Below are positions 33,877-47,600 of a stretch of DNA of 64,000 nucleotides, one piece after another. Made by a program: the position numbers and the translations under genes. Positions within the stretch are counted from its first letter, which is position 1. Every line of letters begins with the position of its first letter. This stretch comes from Bisporella sp. PMI_857. Its lineage: Eukaryota > Ascomycota > Leotiomycetes > Helotiales > Helotiaceae. The notes under the pieces were generated by a model, which saw only the letters and a program-made list of their open reading frames with translations, searched no databases and was not told the DNA's origin. Where the stretch lies: positions 248,001-312,000 of the forward strand of contig JAJSPD010000056.1 of NCBI GenBank assembly GCA_021307315.1. Direction: 5' to 3'.

Positions 33877-35640
33877 GGTTTTGGACATGTTTTCGGTAGG
33901 TGTTGGGATCCGCTATCAGCTTTCTAGAAGACCTTAGAGATATTGTGATGACCATACAAAAATGGCATCTAGAGATTGCAAATAAAGATTTTTGCATTGA
34001 AATTTGATGAAAGTTCAGATTTCAGGTGCACTCACATAGGTTAATAACTTACTGTCAGGAATCGGTTGCGTAAGTAGGTCATGGGCCATGACGCTAGAGA
34101 ATATCTCTTACCTTAATATCACGGTGGAGAACCATAGAATATGATATCCGTATCACCCTCAATTGAACTCGTAGCTATCACTGTGATACCCTCGCAGATC
34201 CTTCACTTGATCCCCTATATAATACCTCCTATTCTTCACGCTTACGGGGCATGTGGTACGATCACGTGATGGCTACGTCTGCTCTTTTGTTTGGTAAACA
34301 CGACATTCTGTATGAATACTCCATCATCTTATTACTTGCGTTGATTGATTTTCTGCTGTTCGTTGCGTCGTCGCTCGGCCCCTTGTTTCTTCTAATAAAT
34401 CGTGTATGCATATGTAACGGCTCGATTGGAGACGCTGCATATGGCGTTTTACCTCCTTTTTATAGCTAAGTCGTTCGTAATTAATTTTTTACATTCCTTT
34501 GATGAATTTCAGTTTGAGGGACGGCTGCTCTGACACCTCCACCTTCTCGTACATCCAAATATTTGTCGTTTCCAAGTCACATTTCTTTTTCCCTTTACAA
34601 CTTTTCGGATTTTCTTGCCTCAGGCCACCAGGCCCTGTACACGAGTCCTAGCGCGGCACACTACCGCGGATCGATGCTAACAATATTGTAGAGCACATAC
34701 CGGATTTATGCGAGTTTCCGGAAAATAAGTTTATCTGACGGTCCGCGGGTGATTCTAAATCCGTTCCGATGAGCCCGCTGCCTGGACTGAGCACCAGCAA
34801 TCTGTGAAGTGGCTTCTCACCTTGTGGAGAATGTGTGGCGCTGCAGCTAGGGATAACGACGTCTGACACTAAGGGAAATAAGAGGAAATCCAAGTATTAT
34901 CTTCCATGGAAATGAGGAGAGAAATTCGATAGTAAAAGACTACGAGAAATTTTTACAGAACGGGGTGTAACTTTGCTCTCAACTTCATTGTAGTTTCAGA
35001 CGGGGTCGCCTGTTCATCTTAAAGCCGGATGGAAATCAGTAATATGACTTGGCTGCGGCGGTTGATCTGCACGGATTTGGAAGTTGAATTATGTCCAAAT
35101 CAGACATAAATTAGGAGGATGGAGAGAAAACAGTACCTGCGGCTATAGCAGTCGACTTAAAGCCTTATTCCTTGAATTGTGCGCCAATGTGGCCTCCGAG
35201 GTATTAGGTTCCGGAACTTTGACGAAACCAGGGCCGTAGTGCTTAGAAATACTTTGTCCCAAACCATTACAGCAACAATAAGTTGAAATACCTGTCTCCT
35301 TGCGAGGTTACAGGCCGCTCAAGCTCATCTATTCATGTCTCACTTGTCCAGTTTGCAATCTGACTTCCCTATAACTTGATGGTGGGCATGCCCTGACACC
35401 TGCGGTATTGGTTCCTGCTAAGTTAGACTCTCTGGAGCGTAATCTCAATACGAGAATCTCCCACATACTTTCTGAACCTAGAATTATGAATTGAGTTACT
35501 AGAAGCTAGAAGCTCATTATAGAAAACGAGCATACCCGTTTTCGATTAAAGGATATCATCCTTCTAATTCCCTCACCTGAGCCATACTCAGGTATATCGC
35601 TCTGGCAAATATTGTGATTGCGGTTAGACAAGTCGCAAAA
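33877..35640. other. Long upstream region of NRPS-A
   Basis: 1.76 kb with no supported gene. It contains two CCGCGG palindromes (34664-34669, 34743-34748) and two TTCCGGAA palindromes (34716-34723, 35209-35216), the densest group of these hexamers and octamers in the window. It probably holds the NRPS-A promoter. Confidence 0.55.
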
Positions 35641-38600
35641 ATGAGTTCCAGATCAACGACAAACCCCAGTTCCCTTCAAGAGTCTGATTCTGTGTCGAAT
35701 TCTGAAAGCCAGACCTCCAGTTCGATGATCCCATCGACTCCAGCATGCCTATCGACGAACGAGGGAAACCACGCAAATACCAGAATACTCCCCACTAAGC
35801 TAACCGCCTTCACTGCCACTTCCACTAGTCGCCTCTCAGCTTTACAGACGGGGATTTTTGCAACCTCGATTTCTCAGCCTGGAACATGGATTGGATCACA
35901 TGTCTTCCCACTCCCCCCTTCCATTGACCTCGCACGTTTTAAATCAGCATGGAAGACCGTGGTTCAAAGGAACGAGATATTACGATCCCGGATCATGTGG
36001 GAGGAGCCTGGATCAGGTACTGGGACAGGGGGGATGTGCATGCTTACACTCGACGAAGAGGAGATACTTTGGGAAGAACGAGTTATGGAAGAAGATGATG
36101 CACTGGAAATTGTTACAGGGGAGTTGAGGTGGCGCAACATGGGATTCGGAGAAAAGTTGAGCGTGTATACGATTTTGCAAGTGCGGGGTGAGACCGCGAA
36201 TACCCATGAGGCAGAAGAACAAATCCAGGGAATGATGGACAGCCCCGGTGGCGATCCTGCCAGGAGACTATATTTCATTTGGACGATGCACCATGCAATA
36301 TATGACAATTCACATTTATTCATCCTCGACGATGTTCGCCGTCTATACAACAAAGGCATCGCCGGCGACAGTACCCTGCCAATACGCTCATCCTTTATAG
36401 AACATTTCTTAGACAAGAAAATTGCGCAGATTGACTATACAGCCGCCTCCGAATTTTGGACCCAGGAATTATCAAACTGTCAAGAAATTGCCACATTTCC
36501 GTCCCTCTCTAATACGAAAAGGCCCTCGCCTTTCCACCCGCGCACGCGCATCGAAACCTCCTTTCCGTTTCCGGCGCCGCAACGGACAATCATAGCTAAT
36601 GCCACAAATTCCATTCTTATACGCGCTGCGTGGGCGCTTGTGGTTGCGAAGCATACGGCGACGACGGACGTCGTATTTGGGAGTACGGTTGCGGGTCGAT
36701 ATGATGCGGAGACGAAGGGTGTAGTAGGGCCGACATTTGCGACGGTGCCGGTGAGGGTGAGGTTTGACAATGAAGAAGAAGTAACTTCAGATTTTGTCCC
36801 ACTTGAGACAGCTACCTCAGATCAGTTTGGTCGTCAAAGTATATCCCAAACGGCCGGCCTTAATGTCAAAGGCAGGGTGAGAAAACCATTGGCGCAGCAC
36901 CTTGAAGAACTACAAATCGCAGCAGACAATGCAAGAGAGCATGAACAGGTCGGACTACAATTCATTCAAGATCTAAATCTACCCTCTAAGAGAGCTGCGT
37001 CTTTTCAGAACCTACTGGTTGTCCAGCCCAAGAATCACCCATGTCCGGCTCCTGTGTCCAAAACTTCCACTCATCCACTGCCGTCATACAGAGTGTCAAT
37101 TTCAAATCGCACAACCGATGAAATCCAGAACAGAGATGAACTCGAGCTCATCAAAACCCATTTAGATCTAACACAAACGTACGGCCTAGTAGTAGAAGTC
37201 ACGCCCTCTTCCTCAGATAACTGGCTTCTCACTGCCAAATATGATGATCGGCTCCTCTCAGCTACGGAAGTGGAGCGAATCTGTTCTCATTTCTCAAAAG
37301 CCATTTGCGAGGTATTCAAAGAGGAAAATAGGGATACGGAGCTCAGGGAGATTGATCTTCTCACGAAGATGGATTTGGATGTTATTAAAGAGCTGATTGT
37401 TGAGTCCTGCGTTGAGGAACATGTGCCAAACGACAAACCGGCTCTTCTCCATCAAGAGTTCGAAAGAATAGCACGAATTCACCCAGATTCGGTGGCCATT
37501 GACGCCTGGGATATTTCTTTCACGTATGCACAATTGGACGACCAATCCACAAACCTAGCCCACCATATCTATCACCACTATCTTCTTCACAGAACTGCTA
37601 GCGAGGATCATACGTCCTCAATCATCCCAATTTGTTTCTCAAAATCTGCCTACGCTATTGTGGCCATGCTTTCAGTTCTCAAAACCGGATGTTCATACCT
37701 TCCCCTCGACCCCGGATGGCCTAGTGAGAGAATCAAGTCGATATTAGAAAGCGTAGGTGGAGGCGAAGGGAAAATATTAGATCTTGTGTTATGTGATAAC
37801 GAGCAAAACGCAAGGTTTGAGAAGGAAGGCTTATTGAGTCAGAGCCCGCGGACGAAGGTCCTGACCGTCGAAAGGGTTCTTCTTCAAAATCTCCAATCAT
37901 CAGATGATAAGGTGGCTTTGTCAAGTGATCTAGCCTCACCTGGAGTGCTAGGACCCAAAAAACCTCTCTTGTGCCTCCCTTTAATCTCCCCTTCCAACCC
38001 AGCCTACATTATATTCACATCTGGCTCTACAGGCACCCCAAAAGGTATTGTAATATCCCATAATGCTTGCGTTACGAACTTTCAATCCCGCCTCTCTCTA
38101 CTCCAATCCTACACCTCGGCAACGAGAGTCCTACAATTCTCTTCATTTGCATTTGATGTTTCTGTCTTCGATATCTTCGGTACTCTTGCTGTCGGAGGTT
38201 GTATCGCCATCCCCCACGAGTTACACCGCATAAATCCCTCTCAGCTTGCGCAATTCATGACTGAAAAACGCGTCAATTGGGCTTCTCTTTCTCCTACTTT
38301 TGTTGAATTTCTCAATCCGGCAGATGTACCGACCTTGGAGTATTTGATGCTTGGTGGGGAATTGCTCACTAGGGAAATTATTATGAAATGGAAAAGCCTC
38401 GGGCCGGCTAGAAAGAATTTTAGACTTGGAAACGAACTCGGTCCTTCCGAGGTTTGCGTTGCATGTGTGGGAAATTACGATGTTAGCTCTGAAACCGATC
38501 CAAGAGATCTAGGAAAGCCTGTTGGTGGAAATAAACTGTTTTTGGTGGACAAGGACAATGGGAGAAAACTGGTGCCGGTAGGGTGCCAAGGAGAACTGGT

Positions 38601-41600
38601 TGTCTATGGAGAGAGTATTATGAACGAATATTTCGGCGATCCAGAGAAGACCGAAGAAGTGCTTGTAGAGTTACCTGAAGAGTGTTTGGCATGGCTTCCA
38701 AAAGCGCAACACACAAAGGCTTTTCGAACGGGAGATTTGTTCTACCTAAATGCCAGCGGTCACTTTATGTATGTCGGGCGTAAAGACCGACAACTTAAAC
38801 TGAGAGGATTCAGGATGGAGCCTGAGGAGATCGAAAGACATATGAAGCTTGAGGATGGAGTCAAAGGCGCAGTTGTGTCATTGGTGACCTTTCTACAGGA
38901 CAGGGACAGACAGGTTGACAATAAGGATAATGGTCAAGAACTGGTCGCTTTTTTTAGCTTCGAGAACACACCGCCATCGTTGACGGAAAATCATGATGTC
39001 TCCGAGCTTTCTGCTTCCAAGGCATGTATTATCGACCCTTCAATCAACCGACGGCTTCCCAGTTTGATTTGGCGGATCAAATCTCGAATTGAATATTCGC
39101 TTCCGCGCTATATGGCTCCTTCGTTCTACATTCCAATCTCACATATCCCAATAACACGTTCAGGAAAACAAGATCGAAATCAGCTCACAAGCCTGCTAAA
39201 ATACGTTGCCCCACAACTTGTTCAGGAATTACGCGCAGTTTCCAATATCAATCCAAATTTATTTGGAGGAAGCAATGGTCTTCATACTGTGGCTGATAAG
39301 ACCACCTTGAGTTCAATTGAATATGACATTAAAGTCCTCTGGACAAAAGTCTTAGGATTCTCTCGAAGTAATGATATCCGGCTTCACTCGAACTTCTTCC
39401 ATCTCGGGGGAAACAGCATCAAAGCTATCCATCTCAGTGCTTTAGCTAACAGTATGGGATTGGAAGGCTTAGATGTCGCAAGTATCTATGAATCTCCCAC
39501 ACTACGAGAAATGGCTGCGCTGTGCTCAGTCACCGCAAAAACGGATCATGCCACTAACACATCATGGCATGATACCGAAGGTAGCAACCCCGATAAGAGG
39601 AGCCCAATTCGAATGTTTGGGAGGCTTAAGTCCATGAACGAGAACGACACAAGTGACCTAAGAAAGCAGCGGATTTGTGTCGCTCTGGGGATTGATTTAA
39701 TTGATCTTAAGGACGTTTACCCTTGTACACCACTACAAGAAGGGCTATTAGCAATCTCTATCAGACAGCCTGGAACGTATGTTGTAGCCCGAGTATGGCG
39801 CCTAGGGCGCGAAATAGATATAAAGGCTTTTAGAGACGCTTGGGAGTTGACGATCGACCAAAATGAGATTCTGAGGACGAGGATTGTAGAGGATGGTGAA
39901 AGATTTTGGCAGGTTGTTGTTGCGTTCAATTGGATGGAGATTACGGGGCAAGTGGTGGAAGAGAAGGAGATAAGAGAGCTGAATCTATCGACAGAGAAAA
40001 AGGAGAGCATCCAGAGACTCGGCCATGACGAGAGTAAGGGAAGGCTCTTATTCTTCGAAATCCTGAGAGACCAAGTGGTTGAGGAAACGTACTTCAAGTG
40101 GACTATGCATCATGCTGTTTATGATGCTTGGGTCTTATCTATGATCTGGACACAAGTCAAGAATAACTACCAAATGCTCGCAATGCAAAATCCTCGAGCC
40201 ATAAAACAGCAACGTCGAGACAGCTTTGCCGAATTCGTCAGAGCAACCTACAATTCTGATCTTCCTCCTTCTAGCAGGTCCTTCTGGCAAACATATCTCT
40301 CCGCTTCGGAACCATGGCCGACCTTCCCAACCATGCAGAAAGTCAGTAATTCTAATTGTCAGACAGATAGCGTTCTCTCCCGATACTTCGAACTCAATAT
40401 TAACACTATACCAAGCATAACTAAAGCTTCTCTCATCCGCGCAGCCTGGGCGTGGGTACAGTCCCTTTACCTTGGCGTGGATGACATAATTTTTGGCGTA
40501 ACACTGTCTGGACGATCTGCCCCTGGAGCAAGTAATGTCGTCGGTCCGACAATTACTACTGTTCCTGTTCGTGTCATTGTCTCTCCAGGAATGCAGATAA
40601 AGGAATTCCTGGAAAGAGTGCAGAAAGAGGCGAATGCGATGATGAGACATGAGCACACAGGTCTCTCTACGATTAGAGCTCTTGGTGATAGCGCTGGGTG
40701 GGCTTGCGACTTTAGCAACATTCTAGTGGTGCAGGATAATCAGAGTCAGATAGGCATTGGGAATGGTGGAGAATATGAAACTGAGACTTGGGATGGTGTC
40801 GAAGCTGTCGGTCAAGATACTGACATCAGTCACTCAATTCCATTGGTTCTGGAGTGTATGCTTGAGGATTCTGGGCTGAGGATTAATGCTATTTTCAGCT
40901 CCAAATCTTTAGACCTGGGAGAGGTAGAGTTTCTGCTCGCGCATTTCAGCAAAGCCGTTGAGGTACTTTCAGAGGAAGCAGTATCCCAAGCATCCTCGCT
41001 GGAGCAAAGAACCTTGGGTGATATTGAATTCTTCTCCAAGATAGACGAAGAATTTATTAAAGACTGTAATCAGGAAGAAAAACCGTTAGCGGATCGACTC
41101 ATTCATGAAGCCTTTAGCGATATAGCAACACAATTCGGCACGAAAACTGCTGTCGACGCATGGGATATACAATTTACCTATGAGGAACTCAATCATGGGA
41201 GCGACATAGTTGCCAAAAAGCTCATTCAGGATCACCAAGTCGGGCCCGGAGTCCTTGTTGCTATCTCCTTTGAAAAGTCAGGATGGGCGGTTTTGGCCAT
41301 GCTATCTATCTGGAAAGCGGGAGGCGGGTTTGTTCCGCTTGATCTCAGCCATCCAAAATCCAGATTGGAGGATATCATAAGATCGACGCGGGCAAAGACT
41401 GTTCTATGCTCAGCTACTCGGACAGAGCAGTTGAAAAATCTCCTGGCCGGTGCTGTGCTGGCTCTGAATTATGAGACACTAGGAGAAATGGAGGAATCGA
41501 TGGATAAGATGGATAAGATGGAAGCCAATGTGGGACTATCTTTGCCATCTCCTTCACAAATTGCCACACCTCAGGACGTTTGTTACGTGTTATTTACGTC

Positions 41601-44600
41601 AGGGAGTACTGGTCGTCCTAAAGGAGTAGTACTGGAACACGCTTCAGTCCTCACTTCCCTCCTGGGGCATGCTGACGGTTTGAGAATTAAACCAAGCTCT
41701 CGTGTTCTCCAGTTCGCAGCTTATACTTTTGATACATCGATCGGCGAGATCTTCTCTCCTCTTCTTCTTGGGGCAACGCTTTGCGTCCCCTCCGAACAAC
41801 AACGACTGAGCTCCCTGACTCAGTTCATCAACGAGAAGTCTGTTGACTGGGTCTGGCTGACTCCAACTGTTGCGAGTTTTCTTGATCCGCGTGCCGTGCC
41901 AGGAGTAAAGACGCTACTTATTGGTGGCGAAAAGGCCAGTATCAAACTGTTTCAAGAATGGGTAGGAAGAGGGGTCTTCTTAGTATATGGATATGGACCC
42001 ACAGAGGCATCCATCACTACCACGCTAAATTTCCAAGTTACAGAAGCGACTGACCCAGCGAATATTGGAATGCCAATTTGTGCAAGTACCTGGATTGTTG
42101 ACCCGTGCGAGAACTCTAGACTTTTGCCCATAGGCTGCGTAGGGGAACTAGTTGTAAGCGGACCGATTGTCGGGCGAGGGTATCTCAATGATGAGCTCAA
42201 AACTGCCATGGCATTTGGGGAGGTTCCAGAAGTGTGGGAGCGTATGGTTCGCTCTAGAGCGAGAAAGACTTCTCATCGAGAGCGACTTTATAGGACTGGG
42301 GATCTCGTTCGGTACGACGTGACAGGGAACATTGTCTTTGTTGGGAGGAAAGATAATCAAGTCAAGTTCCGTGGCCAAAGAATTGAACTGTCGGAAATCA
42401 CAAATTATATGGATGATATTCTTGGTGATAGGTGCTCGAGCATTGTTGAGAAGATTGAAATAAAGAACACGGATACAAACGGAGAAAGTGCTGAAGCCGT
42501 GCTCGTCGCATTCTTCACACTTCCTGGATCTACACAAGGCAAAGACTCCAGAGACAGCCAGGGAAACGGAACACTAAATGTCTTTCACCATCCATCGTCA
42601 ATGATTACGCAAGTGATAAATGACATCGAGACCCATCTTCAAGCACTCTTACCTCAATACATGATCCCGTCTCTTTTTGTGCCGCTTGAATATATTCCCG
42701 TCACTACAACTGGCAAGGTTGACCGCAACAGGCTGAAAAAAGAACTCTTGCAAATAGTAAATGATATTGGTCGTGCAGATTTCATGCCAGAAAGAGATCG
42801 TCTAAAAGAACAGCCCCGAAATGAGCTAGAGAAACAGCTTCAGGAGATCTGGTGCTCGATTCTTGCGCTACCTGCCGAAAGAATTGGTATTCGTGATAGC
42901 TTCTTGCATCTTGGTGGCGATTCACTGAAAGCTATCGCATTAGCCCATGCAGCTCGCAGGGCTGCGCTTAATATTAGTGTTGCGGACGTCTTTTTGCATC
43001 CAATCCTCAGTGACATGGCGAGATTTGTGCGGGAATCGAGAGCTGTTATACAAGATCATGGCGCTGAAGAGTCTAAGGTACTAAATGAAAGAAAGCAACT
43101 TGCTGCGTTTAGTATTCTCTCATCAAATGATGATATTGAGGCCATCACTAGTCACGCCTCAGAGCAATGCGGCATCACCATGGACGATGTTGAGGACATA
43201 TATCCTTGTACCGCTATGCAAATAGGCATGCTCGTATCGTCCTCTATGGTCAATCATGAGGCGAGCGGCCAGAAATCTGACCTCTACGTACTGAGAAGAA
43301 GAATAGCTTTCGGGTCGGGATCTGCTGCCATGAATTTTTCAGCTGCTTGGGAAGTTATTAGAAGGAGGACACCCATTCTACGTACCCGCATTGTTCAGTA
43401 CAAGTCAACAATCTATCAAGTTGTTGTGAAAAGCCATGCTGCTTCGATACCCCATCCACCAGACTCAGCGACAGGCTGGTACGGCAGGAGTCTCGCAGAC
43501 TTAAAGATGGGACCAAATTATGAATGCGAGATTTCTCTCCATCATTCCATATATGATGCAGTTCTCCTTCCACGCCTGCTTAAAGATATTCGACAACAGT
43601 ATATACGATTTAGTTCTAGTCACATTATACCTTCGTTGCAATTGCCAAGAATGATTCCGTTTCGAAACTTCATTAAATATCTAAACAGCTGTGATGAAAA
43701 AGCTGCCACCTCATTCTGGGGCAACTATCTCGCGCCAACCGACGGTCGAGTCAGCAAGATAACTCATGGTATCTTCCCCATAGTGTCACAATCGTCGCTC
43801 GATTTTGAGCAGCAGCAAACTTATGCGAACGAGATTTCTCGATACTTTAGCAGCAAAAAAATAGAGAACAAAAGCTATTTTGGAATCACATTGGCCAATA
43901 TTATTAATTTGGCCTGGGCCATTGTCACTGCTCGTCATACCGGAGCGGAGGAAGTGATGTTCGGAAATACGCTCTCAGGGCGAGATGTGATTCTAGAGGC
44001 AGTCCGTAGTGACCTCGGTGAAGGGTTGATTGAAGGGCCAACATTAACAACAGTACCTTTAAGATTCAAACTTGGCGCTAACAAGTCGGTGCTGGAGCTT
44101 CTTCATGAGGCACAACGTGATGCTGTAGAAGTTCGACGTCACCAACATCTAGGCTTGGCGAAGATCGCCAAGCTAGGAAATTGCAAGTTTCGGACTCTTC
44201 TGGTTGTACAAACTCCCACTGATATCGTGGATACTCTTGAATTTTCTAGTTACTCGGACGAATCTGTCAGGAAGGACCTGATCAATGGGGATATTATCTC
44301 TGCAGTGTTGCAAAGTCTGCCAGGAATTCGTGGGGTTTCTGAAAGTCAGATTGCGATACAGGAATACCCTCTCGTCCTAGAATGCCTAGTCAATATGACA
44401 GAGCTAACAGGTGTCCGAGCATATTATGATGAACGAGTAATCGAGCGGCGCGACATTTTCCACATCCTGTCTCAATTTGAACAGGCAATTCTCACATTGG
44501 TGGAAGAAAGTAACCAGCATCTAAAGACGAGTGAGATTGATCTAGTCACAAGTACGGATATATTGACATTAAGTGAATGGAATAAAAAGCCTCCTGAGAA

Positions 44601-47600
44601 ATCTCAGAGAACGCTACTTGATCTCTTCTTGCATAGGTCAAAAATAAATCCTGGCAACCATTCTTTGTACTCCACAGAAAAGATATTTTCATACGAAGAA
44701 CTCGATCGTTACTCCAGTCACGCAGCACGCTATATCTCAGAGCAAATAAGATATTCTAATCAAGATGCCCAAACTCCATTCACAGTCGCCATCTGCTATG
44801 AGAAGAGTGTCTGGGCTGTTGTATCAATCCTAGCGATCATGAAAATCGGGGCGGCATATGTACCACTTGATCCATCGAGCCCTGATAGCCGTCTTGCGAT
44901 GATCCTAGATGACGTCAAAGCTTCTGCTATAGTTTGTTCTCCAAAACAAGCCGAGAAATTCTCTAAACGAGCAGCCATTTCCAACATAATATTGTTTGAT
45001 GGCAAAATCCATGAACAAATCCGTATGAAAGACAGCGAAGGCTCGTATAAATCGACAAATGAGCTCAACCCAGAGTCGATTGCATACATCCTCTACACGT
45101 CGGGATCTACCGGAAGACCAAAGGGAGTGCTGGTCCCGCACAGTGCCATCTGCACAAGTATTCTTGCATATTCACCAACAGTAAAGTTGTCACAGAATAG
45201 CCGCGTTCTGCAATTCTCGTCCTTTGGCTTCGACGCCAGCGTTGGTGAAATTTTTGCCACTCTTAGTGCTGGTGGTTGCATCTGCATGCCAAACGACGAA
45301 GAGCGACTTGGGCACATCTCAAGATTCATGAATGAGAGCCGAGTGGACTGGGCATTTCTAACACCAGTAACTCTGCGCATTATTACTCCAAATGATGTTC
45401 CTCTGCTCCGAGTGCTTGTTGTTGGAGGCGAACCGTTGCCGCCATCGCTCTTCAAGACTTGGGCTACGCGACCAGAGACTCTCCAGTTGATGGAGGCATA
45501 TGGCCCGACAGAGTGTTGCGTGTTCTCAACGATGAATACAACCGTCACTCCAGAGACTCATCCTCAGGATATAGGATTTCCTCTTGGTGGTACAGCGTGG
45601 GTTGTAGACCCCTATGACTATCACAAACTCACTCCAGTTGGATGTGTTGGAGAGCTGCTAATATCCGGAAATACCATCGCGGCAGGATACTATAACTTGC
45701 TATCTACTGATTCCTCTGGTTTTGTAGAACAATCTCCGAGGTGGGCATCACTATTCCCGAAACACATGCCCATGAGACGTATCTATCGTACAGGAGACCT
45801 TGTCCGCTTCAAAGCAGATGGCAGCATCAATTATGTTGCAAGGAAGGATAATCAAGTTAACCTTCGAGGAATGCGGATGGAACTAGGTGAAATTGAATAT
45901 CATTTAGCTCGTTCAGAGGCTGGCGACAAAGCAGCTCCGATCGTGGTGTTAACTAGCATACCAAACCAAGGAGAACTGAAGAAGGAGATATCCGCTTTGG
46001 CTTGTTTCTTTGTGACCGACCTTGATGGCAATGCCAGACCAGAGCCACTCCGAATGACACAGCGGAGGAGGCTAAAAGTTCGGTCTATCGTTGCATATTT
46101 GGAAGGCAGGGTACCAGCATACATGATTCCGACCATGTTCATTCCGCTCCCTTGTTTTCCGGAGAATACTTCTGGAAAAGTGGAACGTAAAACTCTTGTG
46201 GAAGACGTCCTTGGAGGATTTGACGAAGACGATTTCAAATATTATACCGTTAGTACGACGCAAGCATCAAATGTGAAGCAGCCAATGACCACCAATGAAG
46301 AGGCACTGCAGCAAATCTGGTCACAACTACTTGGTATTGATGCCAATATCATAAAACAGGACGACAGTTTCTTCAGACTTGGTGGTGATTCTGTTGGTAT
46401 TATTCAAATGGTCACGATATTACGCCAGAAAGGATTACGCCTTAATCCGGTAGAGGCGATGATAAACCCGAAATTATCTACGGTTGCGTCGAATATCACG
46501 TTAATTGTTAGGGAAAATGTAGCGGCACACTGTTCAAAAACAACGCCGTTCTCTCTCTTACGGCGTCAATTCGGTGAATCTAGCATAGAGAGGCTAGCGA
46601 TGTCAGCGGCAAAACAGTGCGGGGTGGCTTCAGAAATGATTGAAGATATTTACCCATGCACTCCCCTTCAAGAAGGACTCTTTTCTTTGAGTGAGAGAAT
46701 TCCAGGATCGTATTTCAATCAGCAAGCCTTTTGTCTTGGCGCGAACATTGATATTGACCGTTTCGTTGCGGCATATCGGGGCTTGTGCAAAGCTCATCCC
46801 ATTCTGCGGACCAGGATCATTCGTGGCGATGATGGTAAATCTTATCAGGTAGTTCTCCATCACGATATCCAAACCTGTTTTGATGGTGATGAACTGGAAG
46901 CATCTGAGATAACTGACTCTGGGGGCTCTTTTTCCTTAAGCGGCAAATCGCTCCATTCTATTGTAATTCGTGCTCCAGCTACAATTATAGAGCCAAAATA
47001 TCCAGTGAGAGTGTTGAGAGTCATTCATCATGCATTGTACGACGCGTGGTCTTTGTCCAATCTCGATACAGAGCTCGAAGAAAGATATTCAGCCGCTGAG
47101 TCGTTCATTTCTCCCGAAATACCTAGCTACGCTCAATTCATCGAGTTTATCTCAAAAAATGACCTGACTACAGCGGATAATTACTGGAAACAGTATCTGG
47201 ACGGCGCGAGACAGACCTGCTATCCTGCTGTGCCACAAACCTATCAACCTCAGACAACTTCTAGCATCAAAAATACCTTTGAGCTGGAATGGGATAAGTC
47301 TTCTACAATTCTCCAGGATCGCAACACCAAAGCAGCAGTAGCGCGTCTAGCTTGGGCTATATTGCTAAGCAAATATTCAAACGACGCCGATATCACGTTT
47401 GGGGTTGCTATTAGCGGTCGCGATGCCCCGATTGAAGGCATTGAGGCGATGACAGGCCCGACGAACACAACAATACCTGTCCGATATCAACTTTTAACCA
47501 GAACCGGCCGCTCTCCCAGCATCGCGGATGCACTAGAATTAGCCCAAAGCCAAACTGCAGAAATGAATAAATTTCAATACCACGGCCTGCAGAACATCAT

